From Cyanobacteria bacterium SW_9_44_58 (GTDB lineage Bacteria; Cyanobacteriota; Cyanobacteriia; Cyanobacteriales; Rubidibacteraceae), in the NCBI GenBank assembly GCA_003021905.1, contig PXPI01000113.1, positions 1 through 35,986 of the forward strand: a DNA stretch of 35,986 nt. The letters run 5' to 3'. Position 1 is the first letter of the stretch. Each line of letters opens with the position of its first letter. The translations under genes were made by a program, and so were the position numbers. Under the pieces are notes generated by a model. The model was not told the origin of the DNA. It saw nothing but the letters and a program-made list of their open reading frames with translations, and ran no database searches. Below are positions 24,853 through 33,850 of this stretch, piece by piece.

Positions 24853-25698
24853 ATGACAACACAAATCCCTGAAACCAAAAACTCTGCAAATCCCTATCAG
24901 ATTTTTCAGGAAACAAATCTCCAGCAGGTTAGCGATGGTGAAAAACGCTCGATTTTCACCGGTTATGAAACGGCAACTCATTTACTGGTTATTGCCCTGC
25001 CGCAACTGGGAGATTTTGATAGCTTAGAATATGCTTGGTGGCTGCAACGATCGCGCTCTCAACTAGAAGCGTCCGGTTTAACCATTCGACTGGTGGGCAT
25101 TGGCAATCTCCCCGGGGGGAAACGGTTTTGTTACTACACCGGCTTGCCGGAAGAAATGCTGTTTGTTGACCCGGAGGCAACACTGCATCAACAGTTAAGG
25201 CTTTATCGCGGATTGTCTTGGAATATTCCAGGCTTGCCGAAAGCTATCAATGCGTGGATGAATTTGTTATTAATGTGTGCCGGCATAGGCAGTCCGGGAA
25301 CCCTGCGAGAAGTGTTGCGGGGATATACGGGAGATCGCGCCGCTCCGCAATTAATTGGCAATGAGGAAGCAATTAAAGCTCCACCATTGCCCACTCTCAA
25401 AGGATCATTTTTCAACTGGGCAGGGGGAGACGGCTTTCAACGCCCCTTTGAATTAGCCACGCTTCGGTTGCGGAATATGGGAGAAGTGCTCAGTCATTGG
25501 AATACCTATATTCATACCATGGATCATTTGACGCAGCGCGGCGGAACTTTCCTGTTTGATCAAAAAAGAGAGTTGCGTTATGAATGCCGCGATCGCGGGA
25601 TTTTAGGCTTTGCTAAGAATATGAGCCGTCCTTTGGACTTTCTGGAGGCTTTTCAAAAATCGTCAGTGCCACCGGCCCCAGCAACCAATGATGGTTAA
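24853..25698 (+). CDS. Peroxiredoxin-like AhpC/TSA superfamily protein without evident catalytic Cys
   Basis: A 281-aa protein with a thioredoxin-like segment in its first half (HLLVIALPQLGDFDSLEYAW, then GLTIRLVGIGNLPGGKRFC). The place where AhpC/TSA proteins carry the peroxidatic cysteine reads LPQLGDFDSLE, with no Cys. The remaining cysteines (CYYTG near residue 97, MCAG near 139, YECRD near 250) do not form a CxxC. Similar proteins exist across cyanobacteria, labelled AhpC/TSA family; a thiol peroxidase role is therefore doubtful. The 3' end overlaps the convergent methyltransferase gene by 86 bases. Confidence 0.65.
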   Translation: MTTQIPETKNSANPYQIFQETNLQQVSDGEKRSIFTGYETATHLLVIALPQLGDFDSLEYAWWLQRSRSQLEASGLTIRLVGIGNLPGGKRFCYYTGLPEEMLFVDPEATLHQQLRLYRGLSWNIPGLPKAINAWMNLLLMCAGIGSPGTLREVLRGYTGDRAAPQLIGNEEAIKAPPLPTLKGSFFNWAGGDGFQRPFELATLRLRNMGEVLSHWNTYIHTMDHLTQRGGTFLFDQKRELRYECRDRGILGFAKNMSRPLDFLEAFQKSSVPPAPATNDG

Positions 25699-26265
25699 TA
25701 AACGCAAACCCCGCTTCTTTTCCCAATTCTGCCCGTTTGGAGAGACGATATAAGCGGATTTTTCCTGCCCCGGCAGCAATTTCGACTTGGCTTTCAGTTC
25801 CTTCCCACACCCAATCCGCTAAATAATAGCGTCCCTGCGGTTTGAGAGTGCCATAAACTTCCGATAGCACTTGCCTCGTTGGGAATAGTGCAGGAAACTA
25901 ATGGTATTAAACACCGCATCGAATTGGTTATCTGCTGTGGGTAAATCAGTGGCATCGCTTTCAATATAAATTAGTCGCGACGAATAACGGCGAAACGTTC
26001 TGGCTTGGCGCAACATTTCCGGCGAGACATCCAAGCCCATCCCATACAGATTGGGGAAATTCCTGGCAAGCCGTTCTAATAATTGGCCGGTGCCACAGCC
26101 TAAATCGAGTACCCAAGGGGTCTCCGGTAACTGAACATAGGATAATAGCCGGCGGTGAACTGCTTGATAGAAAACAGCGGGAAGCAACCAATCGTAAAAC
26201 CAAGCCCAACGATTAAACAGTTGGATTTTCTGTTGCGTTTCTTGATTGCTCGTGGGTAATGCCAT
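25613..26265 (-). pseudogene. Class I SAM methyltransferase, frameshifted
   Basis: A methyltransferase in two frames. The first part (26265 down to about 25880) has the SAM motif VLDLGCGTGQLLERLA near residue 52, GLDVSPEMLRQAR, and FDAVFNTISFLHYSQ. The second (to 25613) continues VLSEVYGTLKPQGRYYLADW and ends EKPPESPKDGSYS. Reading TCC CAA C-G AGG CAA GTG with one base restored gives SQPRQVLSEVY, a natural join. So one base is missing near 25882. Substrate unknown. Recent mutation or assembly error cannot be told apart. Its start lies six bases after the stop of the glycosyltransferase gene upstream, so the two are probably one operon with ctaA. Confidence 0.8.
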
Positions 26266-26271
26266 CTTCAG

Positions 26272-27075
26272 TTAATGCTTGTTCGGGTTGAATCCGATTA
26301 ACGACTTGCCCCAGTATCGACTCCATTGCAGTGTAAATAGGAGCAAGAAGGTGGGATTATTAACCAAATAGCGTCGCCAAAGCCGTCTGGGTTCTGTTGC
26401 TAGGCGATACAACCATTCTAACCCCAATTTCATGAGCCAGCGCGGGGCTTGCGAAACTTCCCCGCTGTGAAAGGCAAAGGCAGCACCGACACCAATCATA
26501 ACCGCCTTCAGATTGCTAACCGCCTTCAGATTGCCCGCTTGTTTGGCCATCCACTGTTCCTGTTTCGGGCATCCTAAGCTAACAAACACAATGCCGGCGC
26601 CAGACTCATTAATCCGTTGGCTATCGCTTTTGGCTTCTTCAGGCGTGAGTTCTCGAAAGGGCGGAGAGTGGGAACCGGCAATGATTAAATCAGGATACCA
26701 TTGCTGTAAATTGTGTTCTAACTTGGCAAGGGTGAGGGGAGTGGAACCGTAAAGATAGATCGGCACCTGTTCTTGTTGGGCGCGATCGCAGCAGGCTAAC
26801 ATCAAATCTGGGCCATAAACCCGTTGCTGTCCCTTGATGCCTAATAATCGCAACGCCCAAACCAAGGGCATGCCATCGGGGGTTACGAGGGCTGCCCCGT
26901 TAATAATTTGTTGATACGGTTTTTGCCAGAATCCCGTCATCACCACATGAACATTAGCGGGAATGACATAGCAACTGATGCGGTTTTTTGCCCAAGCTAG
27001 GATCGCGTCGCAAGCAGCTTGATAGCTAGTGGCATGAATCGTGCTGTTAATGACTTGCCTTTCCTGATGCCCCAT
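26272..27075 (-). CDS. WecG/TagA/CpsF-family glycosyltransferase
   Basis: A 267-aa GT26-family enzyme that adds an N-acetyl-hexosaminuronate or -mannosamine to lipid-linked sugars in surface polysaccharide synthesis. Family landmarks are TPDGMPLVWALRLLG near residue 65, QRVYGPDLMLACCD, VPIYLYGSTPLTL, VFVSLGCPKQEQWM near residue 163 and MIGVGAAFAFHSGEV. A six-residue tandem duplication (SNLKAV after GNLKAV, DNA period 18 at about 26500-26534) sits just before the last motif. The ATG overlaps the stop of the copper ATPase gene by one base, so the two are co-transcribed. Confidence 0.9.
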   Translation of the reverse strand: MGHQERQVINSTIHATSYQAACDAILAWAKNRISCYVIPANVHVVMTGFWQKPYQQIINGAALVTPDGMPLVWALRLLGIKGQQRVYGPDLMLACCDRAQQEQVPIYLYGSTPLTLAKLEHNLQQWYPDLIIAGSHSPPFRELTPEEAKSDSQRINESGAGIVFVSLGCPKQEQWMAKQAGNLKAVSNLKAVMIGVGAAFAFHSGEVSQAPRWLMKLGLEWLYRLATEPRRLWRRYLVNNPTFLLLFTLQWSRYWGKSLIGFNPNKH

Positions 27076-29387
27076 TAAATTGCTTGTCTTTTTAAAGGCA
27101 GAGAGTTGGTTACGACAATGACAGAACTCAAAGCCATAAAGCCTGCCGCGATCGCGGGACTGAGCAAAATGTCATATTTTGGCAATAACACCCCTGCTGC
27201 TAAGGGAATGGCAATGACGTTATACCCCAATGCCCAGAATAGATTTTGCCGAATTTTATTGAGGGTGGCAAAACTCAAGCGCACTGCCGCAATAATATCC
27301 CAGACGCGATCGCGCATTAACAAAATAGAGGCCGTTTCTAAGGCAACTTCGGTTCCTTGGGCAATAGCAATGCCCACATCGGCTTGGGCGAGTGCCGGGG
27401 CATCATTAATCCCATCGCCAATCATGCCCACGCGGCCTTGTTTTTGCGAGGATTGAATTACTTGCGCTTTTTCTTCCGGGTGGACTTCGGCAAAGACGTT
27501 TTCTGTGGGGAGATTTAACTGTTGCGCGATCGCGCTGGCCACTCGCTGATTGTCTCCGGTTAGCAACATGACCTGAAAGCCCATATTTTGCAACTTGGAA
27601 ACCGTTTCCTTGGCTTCTGGGCGTAAACAATCCTCACAGGCAATCAATCCCGCTAATGAGCCGTTAATAGCCGCATAAACCACGGTTTTCCCAGTACGTT
27701 CCAGTTCTTGTACCTTATTGTCAACCGTATTGGGTAGCGCAATGGCATTGTCTTGCAACCAATTGGCATTTCCCACCGCAATCTGTTGTTCTTCAATGGT
27801 GGCAGTAACCCCAAATCCCGCTTTCGTTTCCTCATGAGTCGTAGGTAAAAGCGAGACGCCTTTTTCTTGGGCGGCAGCAACAATGGCATTGGCAAGGGGA
27901 TGATTGGTTCCTTGTTCCGCCGAGGCTGCCAATTGCAATAGGGTATCTTCGTTAATATCAGGAGTGGCCGCGACCCAAACATCGGTTACCTTCGGTTCTC
28001 CTTCGGTTAAAGTGCCTGTTTTGTCAAACACTAACGTCTTCAAGCGATGCACTTTCTCTAGAACATCGCCTCCTTTCAGCAATAATCCTTGTTTTGCCCC
28101 AATGCCAGTTCCCACCAAAATCGCTGTCGGTGTTGCCAATCCCAAGGCACAAGGACAAGCAATAACCAATACCGCAATCATTAACTTCAGACTCAGCAAT
28201 AGGGGACTGGTTTCGGCGGTTAACTGTGTCCAAACATTGGTTCCCACAAAGTACCAGAAGAGGAACGTTAAGGCAGCAACGGTCATTACCCCATAAGCAA
28301 AATAGCCCGCCACTTGATCCGCCAATTTTTGAACTGGCGCTTTGCGCGTTTGCGCGTTTTCCACCGAAGCAATAATTTGGGCTAAGGTCGTATTTTGCCC
28401 CACTTGCGTTGCTTTCAGGGTGATCGCGCCGGTTAAATTAATGGTTCCGGCTTTAACGGTATCTTGGGGTTGTTTTGTCACGGGAACCGATTCTCCCGTT
28501 AACATGGACTCATCAACCGTGGTTTCCCCTTTCAAAATTTCCCCATCAACCGGCATTTTTTCCCCAGGCAACACGCGCAGCCATTGTCCCGATTGCACGG
28601 TGGTCACCGGAACTTCCATGCTTTTTTCCTGTTGGTTCCCGGTTTCTTTCACTAACCGCGCCGTTTGGGGTTTCAGGGAAATCAATGCGGATAACGCTGC
28701 CCCAGCTTCGCCTCTTGCCCGTTGTTCCAAGGTTCGTCCCAGTAGAATAAAACCAAGGAGCATTACCGGTTCATCAAAGAAACATTCCCATCCCAGTTGG
28801 GGAAACAGGAGGGCAACACAACTTGCCAGGTAAGCACTGACGGTTCCCAAGGCAATTAAACTATTCATGTTGGGAACTCGGTTCCATAAGCCCTTTGCCC
28901 CATCAACAATAATTTCTCGACCCGGTAAAATTAAAGCAAGAGTTGCTAATCCCCAATGAAAGCCAATATTGCTCAGTAAGGGAATGTGGAGTCCGGTGAA
29001 ATGTTTGAGATGCCCCAGACCCGATAAAATAATCAGGACTCCGGCAATGGCAAGTTTTCGGAAATTTTCCCGGTCAGCTTGTTGCCGCTTTTCTTCGTAA
29101 CTGGCAGCGGTGTCGCTATCTTGATCCGTATTATGCCGTTGCGAGGGAAATCCTTTGGCCGTTAACTGACTGGCAATTTCGTCAGGATTCACTTGATCCG
29201 GTTCATACTGGATAACGGCAGTTGCTGTAATTAAGTTAACTTGAGCGGCAATTACGCCGTCGCGCTGCTCAATTTGCCGTTCCACCGCATTGACACAACC
29301 GGCACATTTCATGCCGTCCACATCAAGCGTAATGGTTTGCGGGGTCTCGCAGCGAAGCTCAGAGCTGGGTTTTGAAGAAACTTGCAT
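27075..29387 (-). CDS. ctaA: Copper-translocating P1B-type ATPase (CtaA-like)
   Basis: A 770-aa heavy-metal pump with eight expected membrane helices. An N-terminal HMA domain has GMKCAGC (Cys28, Cys31). The actuator has TGES (in MLTGESVPVTK), helix 6 has the CPC metal gate in ACPCALGLATPTA, the phosphorylation site is DKTGTLTEG, the HP motif lies in EQGTNHPLANAI and the hinge is GDGINDAPALA. CPC plus a single CxxC domain marks Cu(I) ATPases. The FFDEPVMLLGFILLGRTLEQ segment is closer to CtaA, which brings copper to the thylakoid route, than to PacS; this subtype call is moderate. ATG at 29387; leader of about 290 bases before the next gene. Confidence 0.92.
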   Translation of the reverse strand: MQVSSKPSSELRCETPQTITLDVDGMKCAGCVNAVERQIEQRDGVIAAQVNLITATAVIQYEPDQVNPDEIASQLTAKGFPSQRHNTDQDSDTAASYEEKRQQADRENFRKLAIAGVLIILSGLGHLKHFTGLHIPLLSNIGFHWGLATLALILPGREIIVDGAKGLWNRVPNMNSLIALGTVSAYLASCVALLFPQLGWECFFDEPVMLLGFILLGRTLEQRARGEAGAALSALISLKPQTARLVKETGNQQEKSMEVPVTTVQSGQWLRVLPGEKMPVDGEILKGETTVDESMLTGESVPVTKQPQDTVKAGTINLTGAITLKATQVGQNTTLAQIIASVENAQTRKAPVQKLADQVAGYFAYGVMTVAALTFLFWYFVGTNVWTQLTAETSPLLLSLKLMIAVLVIACPCALGLATPTAILVGTGIGAKQGLLLKGGDVLEKVHRLKTLVFDKTGTLTEGEPKVTDVWVAATPDINEDTLLQLAASAEQGTNHPLANAIVAAAQEKGVSLLPTTHEETKAGFGVTATIEEQQIAVGNANWLQDNAIALPNTVDNKVQELERTGKTVVYAAINGSLAGLIACEDCLRPEAKETVSKLQNMGFQVMLLTGDNQRVASAIAQQLNLPTENVFAEVHPEEKAQVIQSSQKQGRVGMIGDGINDAPALAQADVGIAIAQGTEVALETASILLMRDRVWDIIAAVRLSFATLNKIRQNLFWALGYNVIAIPLAAGVLLPKYDILLSPAIAAGFMALSSVIVVTNSLPLKRQAI

Positions 29388-29678
29388 AAGCGCGATCGAT
29401 AATGATAAGGGGAATAATCAGTACCAGTTTTTTATTTTGACAAATTTTGGGCAAGTGTTCCGGAAAGTTTTAAATAAAGTATAGGTTATCAGAATTTCAC
29501 TTGAGCGGTGAATTGCTGTTTGAGATAAAAACCTCATTTTTGCTCTAATTTCATCAAGAAAAACTTAACGATTCCTTCTCTCAACGAACAAGCAAGCGCT
29601 GTTTTCTTTCCTAAGAAGTATGCTTCGCTCATTATTTATTGTTAAAGTGCAAAAAGATGATTCTAGGGAGTGAATACC

Positions 29679-29837
29679 ATGAAGAAAATCATTTGCCTGT
29701 TAACAAAACCTTTGCGGGTTGCTGCCGGTTTACTATTTGTTCTGTTAGGAACAATTCCGACACTTTTAGTGCCTGGTTTCGGTTTATTTTTAGGCTTACC
29801 TTTCTTAGTGGTTGGTGGCGCTTTACTCTGTTGCTAA
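29679..29837 (+). CDS. Small two-helix membrane protein
   Basis: A 52-aa frame with a good ribosome site (CTAGGGAG, eight bases before ATG). The product has a short basic start (MKKIICLLTKPLRV) and two hydrophobic segments, AAGLLFVLLGTIPTLLV and GLFLGLPFLVVGGALL, with a PGFG turn between them, ending in CC. The two-helix layout with a Pro-Gly turn recalls the small PGPGW-type transmembrane proteins. A longer overlapping frame from 29639 has no such features and is rejected. Function unknown. Confidence 0.65.
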   Translation: MKKIICLLTKPLRVAAGLLFVLLGTIPTLLVPGFGLFLGLPFLVVGGALLCC

Positions 29838-29869
29838 ACGCAAATTCTTAACTGTTTAAGCCAAGGTCT

Positions 29870-29894
29870 GTAGGGTGGGTTCAGCCTACCCTGC
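29870..29894. terminator. Bidirectional hairpin between convergent genes
   Basis: GTAGGGTGGG (29870-29879) pairs with CCTACCCTGC (29885-29894) around TTCAG, with two G-T pairs. It lies between the convergent genes ending at 29837 and 29907. AT-rich sequence follows on the plus strand. Confidence 0.6.
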
Positions 29895-29906
29895 CATTTT
29901 AACGAT

Positions 29907-30683
29907 TTAAAATAAAAAGCGCATCAATAATGAGCCAACACTGGTGAAAATGCGATTTAATCCCCCACTGCCCCCGTCATCTTGCTCTTTTTTCTGTTTC
30001 CTGGCAATTTCCATGGCTTTTAGGAATTGTTGCGAGGCTTGAACACCGGCTTGGTTTTGTTGCTTGGCAAATAAGTCTGCTGCCAGTTGGGCATCTTGAG
30101 TGGCAGCGACTTGGTTTCCTAGACGATAGCGGGCAACGCCTCTTCCTAGATAAGCCGGAGCATAGTCGCTATTGGCTTCAATAGCCCGATTGCAGTATTC
30201 GATCGCGCTTTCGTAATTCCCCTCTTGGGCTTCGGCGACAGCAATTTGATAGAATTGTTCTGCGGAGCTAGCGGTAGCGGGAACCCCGATCGCGCCCTGA
30301 ATATAAGCGGTTTCTAAGCTAGTATCTTGCAGTTGGGCATTATTTAAATAAGCGTTTCTTAAATCCGTTCCCTGAAACGTAACCCCGGTCAAGTTTGCGC
30401 CCGTTAAGTTCGCCCCATAGAGAGAAGCGCCGGTTAAATTCGCCCCTGTCAAATTGGCACCGCTTAAGTTGGCACGGCTGAGATTGGCATTGGTCAGATT
30501 CGCCCCTTGCAGTTGCGCACCGGCTAAATCGGCTCTTACTAAGCCGGCATTCACTAAATTACAGTCTTGACAAGCTTGCGTCGATAGCAGTCTTTCCAGA
30601 TGATTTAGGTTTTCCGCAAGTGTTGCCGATGGGGGAAGCAACACGGTTAAACAGGCGGCCGCAGTAACAGTACGCAAAAGCAT
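29907..30683 (-). CDS. Exported pentapeptide-repeat plus TPR protein
   Basis: A 258-aa protein with a signal peptide (about 1-23, ATLAENLN). Residues 35-130 are pentapeptide repeats of the A(N/D)Lxx type, such as GANLTNANLSRANLSGANLT, forming a right-handed quadrilateral beta-helix. Residues 140-205 hold tetratricopeptide-like helices (YQIAVAEAQEGNYESAIEYC, then APAYLGRGVARYRLGNQVAA). The C-terminus has a polar, glycine-rich linker and a short hydrophobic end. Such proteins are common in cyanobacteria, with lumenal or periplasmic location; a scaffold role is likely but unproven. Confidence 0.85.
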   Translation of the reverse strand: MLLRTVTAAACLTVLLPPSATLAENLNHLERLLSTQACQDCNLVNAGLVRADLAGAQLQGANLTNANLSRANLSGANLTGANLTGASLYGANLTGANLTGVTFQGTDLRNAYLNNAQLQDTSLETAYIQGAIGVPATASSAEQFYQIAVAEAQEGNYESAIEYCNRAIEANSDYAPAYLGRGVARYRLGNQVAATQDAQLAADLFAKQQNQAGVQASQQFLKAMEIARKQKKEQDDGGSGGLNRIFTSVGSLLMRFLF

Positions 30684-30759
30684 AGGATTCTAAACTGGCA
30701 GGAAAAATGACTCGCAAAATTGGGAATAGAAACTGCCACACTAGTGCCAAATCGCAGAA

Positions 30760-30857
30760 TTGACGCTCCAACGGAAGCCAGCGCGTTGGATTCTTGAGCT
30801 AATCACTGCCCTTTTGGGTCGCCCCTACTGAGGTCTGACACGATTATGTCCTACCCG
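30760..30857 (-). repeat. 98-bp repeat, copy 2 (probable IS200/IS605 right end)
   Basis: Identical to 2690-2787 and in the same orientation; the match stops sharply at both ends. The minus strand carries the hairpin TCCAACG/CGTTGGA between GAATCC and GCGTCAA. It fills part of the 290-base gap between the pentapeptide gene and the YdcF-type gene; the rest of that gap shows no gene or clear signal. Confidence 0.75.
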
Positions 30858-30973
30858 AACCTACTAGAATATCACTTGCTATCTAGATGTCCGCATAATT
30901 AACCAGTCGCTAAACTGTCTCTATCATCAGGTTGAAAAAAGTTGGCAAAGTGGCAAAAGCTGTATAACGATTT

Positions 30974-31537
30974 CTAGCAACCAGCACTAGTAGCGCTGTA
31001 TCCCGTAATTATCCATATAATAGCACGAATGCTATCGCGGGCAAGTTTAAACCAAGGTTCCGACGCTTTTTTATCAGGAATAGGAATGGGAGTAACAAGG
31101 ATGCCATGGAAGCCAAAAATTAGGGTAGCAAGGGCGCGCGATCGCGCAATATGATAATCGGAGGTCAATAAAAAAAGATGACGAATGTTTTGCTCTTGAA
31201 AAGTGTCCACCATGGTTGTAAAGTTAGTAACTGTATCTGTCGCTCGACAATCAAGATGAACTCGCTCCATTGATACTCCGAATTGGGTAAATATCTCTTG
31301 TACTCTTTCCCGAGTCGATCCACCGGAAACCCAAACTTCAAGCTCAGGAAAATGTTTTGCAAATCTTGCAGTGGCTACTTCTCGGCCATGTCCGCCTCCT
31401 AACAGGAAAATGCCCTGGGGTTGCGGAGCGAGAATATGGGCAATCGTTAGACGAAGGGGAAGGATAGTGCTGCCCACGAAAAAAATGCCCAGAATAACTA
31501 ACGAACAATAGCCTTTCTGACGAGACATAGGTAACAT
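30974..31537 (-). CDS. YdcF/ElyC-family (DUF218) membrane-anchored protein
   Basis: A 187-aa protein with one N-terminal hydrophobic segment (about 10-32) and a DUF218 domain. Motifs are IFLLGGGHGREVATARF near residue 43, VWVSGGSTRERVQEI, and LTSDYHIARSRALA near residue 125, the strand-and-loop pattern of YdcF and ElyC. These proteins act in envelope polysaccharide or peptidoglycan precursor metabolism, with poorly known chemistry. ATG at 31537 or three codons later (MSRQ) are both possible; neither has a clear ribosome site. It is 50 bases downstream of galE on the same strand. Confidence 0.82.
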   Translation of the reverse strand: MLPMSRQKGYCSLVILGIFFVGSTILPLRLTIAHILAPQPQGIFLLGGGHGREVATARFAKHFPELEVWVSGGSTRERVQEIFTQFGVSMERVHLDCRATDTVTNFTTMVDTFQEQNIRHLFLLTSDYHIARSRALATLIFGFHGILVTPIPIPDKKASEPWFKLARDSIRAIIWIITGYSATSAGC

Positions 31538-31587
31538 TGCTAACGTCGGGAATTGGTTAACTGAGAATTAAAATTTTCCTATAATCC

Positions 31588-32589
31588 TTAACGATGGCGT
31601 TTTTGATGCCATTGCCAAGCATGGTCGATAATTTGGCTTAAGTTGGCATATTCCGGCTGCCATCCCAGAACGTGTCGCGCTTTTTCGCTGCTGCCGATTA
31701 ACATGGCTGGATCACCGGGACGCCGTTCGGTTTCTTTCACCATAAAATTCCTTTGGGTCACTTCTTTGGCCGTGGCAATCATTTCCCGCACGGTAAAGCC
31801 ATTGCCGTTGCCTAAATTGAAAACCTCACTCTCGCCGCCATTGAGCAAGTATTCCAATCCCAACACATGAGCTTGGGCTAAATCGGTAACATGGATATAA
31901 TCCCGAATACAAGTGCCATCGCGGGTGGGATAATCGGTACCGAAAATTTGAATCGCGTTTCGTTTGCCTAGAGCAGTGAGTAAAATGAGGGGAATGAGAT
32001 GCGTTTCCGGATTGTGGTCTTCTCCGGTTCGTCCTTGAGGGTCTGCACCTGCGGCATTAAAATAGCGGAAGCTCACTGATTTGAGACCATAGGCTGTGTC
32101 AAAATCTCGGAGAATCCGCTCTACCATCAACTTGCTTTCCCCATAGGGATTAATGGGATTTTGGGGATGGGTTTCGGGGATGGGAACCGTTTCCGGGATA
32201 CCGTAAGTGGCACAGGTGGAGGAAAACACAAAGTGATTGATCCCGGCTTGCTGCATGGCTTCTAAAAGCGTCAGCGTTCCCACAACATTGTTTCGATAGT
32301 ATTTCGCCGGATTTTCTACGGATTCGCCCACATAAGCATAGGCAGCAAAATGCATTACCGCAGCAATGTTGCGGGTTTTGAAAATTTCGTCTAGGAGGGC
32401 GCGATCGCTGGTTTCTCCCACAATTAATTCTACTTTCAAGTTGTTTTCCGCGACATCCCGATGTCCGTAAACCAGATTATCGAGAATGACCACATTATAC
32501 CCTTTTTCTTTTAGAGCAAGGACGGCATGAGACCCAATATAGCCGGCACCGCCAGTAACCAGAATCGTTTTCGTTTGTGAAGATGACAT
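31588..32589 (-). CDS. galE: UDP-glucose 4-epimerase GalE
   Basis: A 333-aa short-chain dehydrogenase/reductase-fold epimerase that interconverts UDP-glucose and UDP-galactose in the cytosol. NAD-binding TGGAGYIGSH is near residue 12. The catalytic triad is Ser-Ser-Thr in VFSSTCATYG with YxxxK in PYGESKLM near residue 148. Further family blocks are SFRYFNAAGADP and DGTCIRDYIHVTDLA. The C-terminal RRPGDPAMLIGSS is also typical. It supplies galactose for surface polysaccharides and galactolipids, and lies with the YdcF-type gene on one strand. Confidence 0.95.
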   Translation of the reverse strand: MSSSQTKTILVTGGAGYIGSHAVLALKEKGYNVVILDNLVYGHRDVAENNLKVELIVGETSDRALLDEIFKTRNIAAVMHFAAYAYVGESVENPAKYYRNNVVGTLTLLEAMQQAGINHFVFSSTCATYGIPETVPIPETHPQNPINPYGESKLMVERILRDFDTAYGLKSVSFRYFNAAGADPQGRTGEDHNPETHLIPLILLTALGKRNAIQIFGTDYPTRDGTCIRDYIHVTDLAQAHVLGLEYLLNGGESEVFNLGNGNGFTVREMIATAKEVTQRNFMVKETERRPGDPAMLIGSSEKARHVLGWQPEYANLSQIIDHAWQWHQKRHR

Positions 32590-32760
32590 AAGATATCACT
32601 AAGGAAAAATTAACAATTCGATTTTAAGATACATCTTGCTGTCTAGGAGTTTCCTATCTAGCAAAAGGAGGGAATTTCAGAGGTGTTGCCCCTAATCAAA
32701 AGCTATTTCTAACGATGTTGTAGCATGATCGAATCAGACCCTGAAACAAAGGACATAAAC

Positions 32761-33846
32761 ATGGAAATAGGTGTTCCCAAAGAGACCAAAGATCAAGAAT
32801 ATCGAGTGGGTTTAACCCCTAGCAGTGTGCGGAGTTTATGTGAAAAAAATCATCAAGTCTTTGTCGAAACGCAGGCAGGCTTAGGTGCCGGTTTAACGGA
32901 TGATGACTACCGACAAGCCGGGGCAACGATTGTTACCGAGACCAAACAAGCCTGGAATCGGCAGTTAGTGGTGAAAGTGAAAGAACCTCTGCCCGAGGAA
33001 TATCCCTATTTGCAAAAAGGCCAACTCTTATTTACCTATCTTCACTTGGCAGCCGATCGCGCGCTCACCGAAGCCCTAATTCATTCCGGCGTTACCGCCA
33101 TTGCCTACGAAACCGTTGAATTGCCTAATGGCAAACTTCCTCTTCTCAACCCCATGAGCATCATTGCCGGACGCCTATCCGTGCAGTTTGGGGCCCATCA
33201 TTTGGAAAAGCAACAGGGAGGGCGCGGCGTCTTACTCGGGGGCTTTCCTGGTGTGCGTTCTGGGCGAGCAGTCATTCTTGGCGGTGGTGTCGTTGGCACG
33301 GAAGCAGCGCGTATGGCAGTGGGCATTGGCGCCCAGGTACAAGTTCTGGATGTCAATGTGGAACGCTTAGCCGAATTGGAAAATCTCTTTGGTTCGCGAG
33401 TGGAACTTCTCTACAGCAATTCCTCGCAAATTGAAGCGGTTGTTCCCGATGCCGATTTACTTATTGGTGCGGTACTGACAACCGGAAAACGCGCCCCGAA
33501 TTTGGTCAGCCGAGAATTAGTCCGGCAAATGCGCCCGGGAAGTGTGATTGTTGATGTGGCCGTGGATCAAGGAGGCTGTGTCGCAACCTTACAGGCAACC
33601 TCCCACAGCCATCCCACCTATATTGAAGAAGACGTGGTTCACTTTGGCGTCCCCAATATGCCCGGTGCGGTTCCCTGGACAGCCACTCAGGCTCTCAACA
33701 ATAGTACCCTTCCTTATGTTCTCCAACTGGCAAATCAAGGATTAACGGCTTTAGAAGACAATCCCATTCTGGGAAAAGGTTTAAATGTGCACAAACAGCA
33801 ATTAGTCCATCCGGCAGTGCAAGAAGTATTTCCCGATTTGGTCTAA
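32761..33846 (+). CDS. ald: Alanine dehydrogenase
   Basis: A 361-aa NAD-dependent enzyme that interconverts L-alanine and pyruvate plus ammonia. The start [20 protein letters not shown] is the family N-terminus, so ATG at 32761 (AAAGGA seven bases before) is preferred over an in-frame ATG at 32725. Lys73 lies in VVKVKEP and His95 in FTYLHLAAD, both at the substrate site. The Rossmann motif is [20 protein letters not shown], near residue 170. [20 protein letters not shown] follows near residue 299. It runs opposite to galE with 171 bases between the starts. Confidence 0.95.
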   Translation: MEIGVPKETKDQEYRVGLTPSSVRSLCEKNHQVFVETQAGLGAGLTDDDYRQAGATIVTETKQAWNRQLVVKVKEPLPEEYPYLQKGQLLFTYLHLAADRALTEALIHSGVTAIAYETVELPNGKLPLLNPMSIIAGRLSVQFGAHHLEKQQGGRGVLLGGFPGVRSGRAVILGGGVVGTEAARMAVGIGAQVQVLDVNVERLAELENLFGSRVELLYSNSSQIEAVVPDADLLIGAVLTTGKRAPNLVSRELVRQMRPGSVIVDVAVDQGGCVATLQATSHSHPTYIEEDVVHFGVPNMPGAVPWTATQALNNSTLPYVLQLANQGLTALEDNPILGKGLNVHKQQLVHPAVQEVFPDLV

Positions 33847-33850
33847 CTGC

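Noticed and set aside
28342-28833. 163-aa frame opposite the copper ATPase gene
   Set aside because: It lies antisense to highly conserved ATPase motifs; coding bias of the ATPase explains the open frame.
29639-29851. 70-aa frame near the small membrane protein
   Set aside because: The overlapping 52-aa frame has the ribosome site and clear membrane helices, so this longer one is the shadow.
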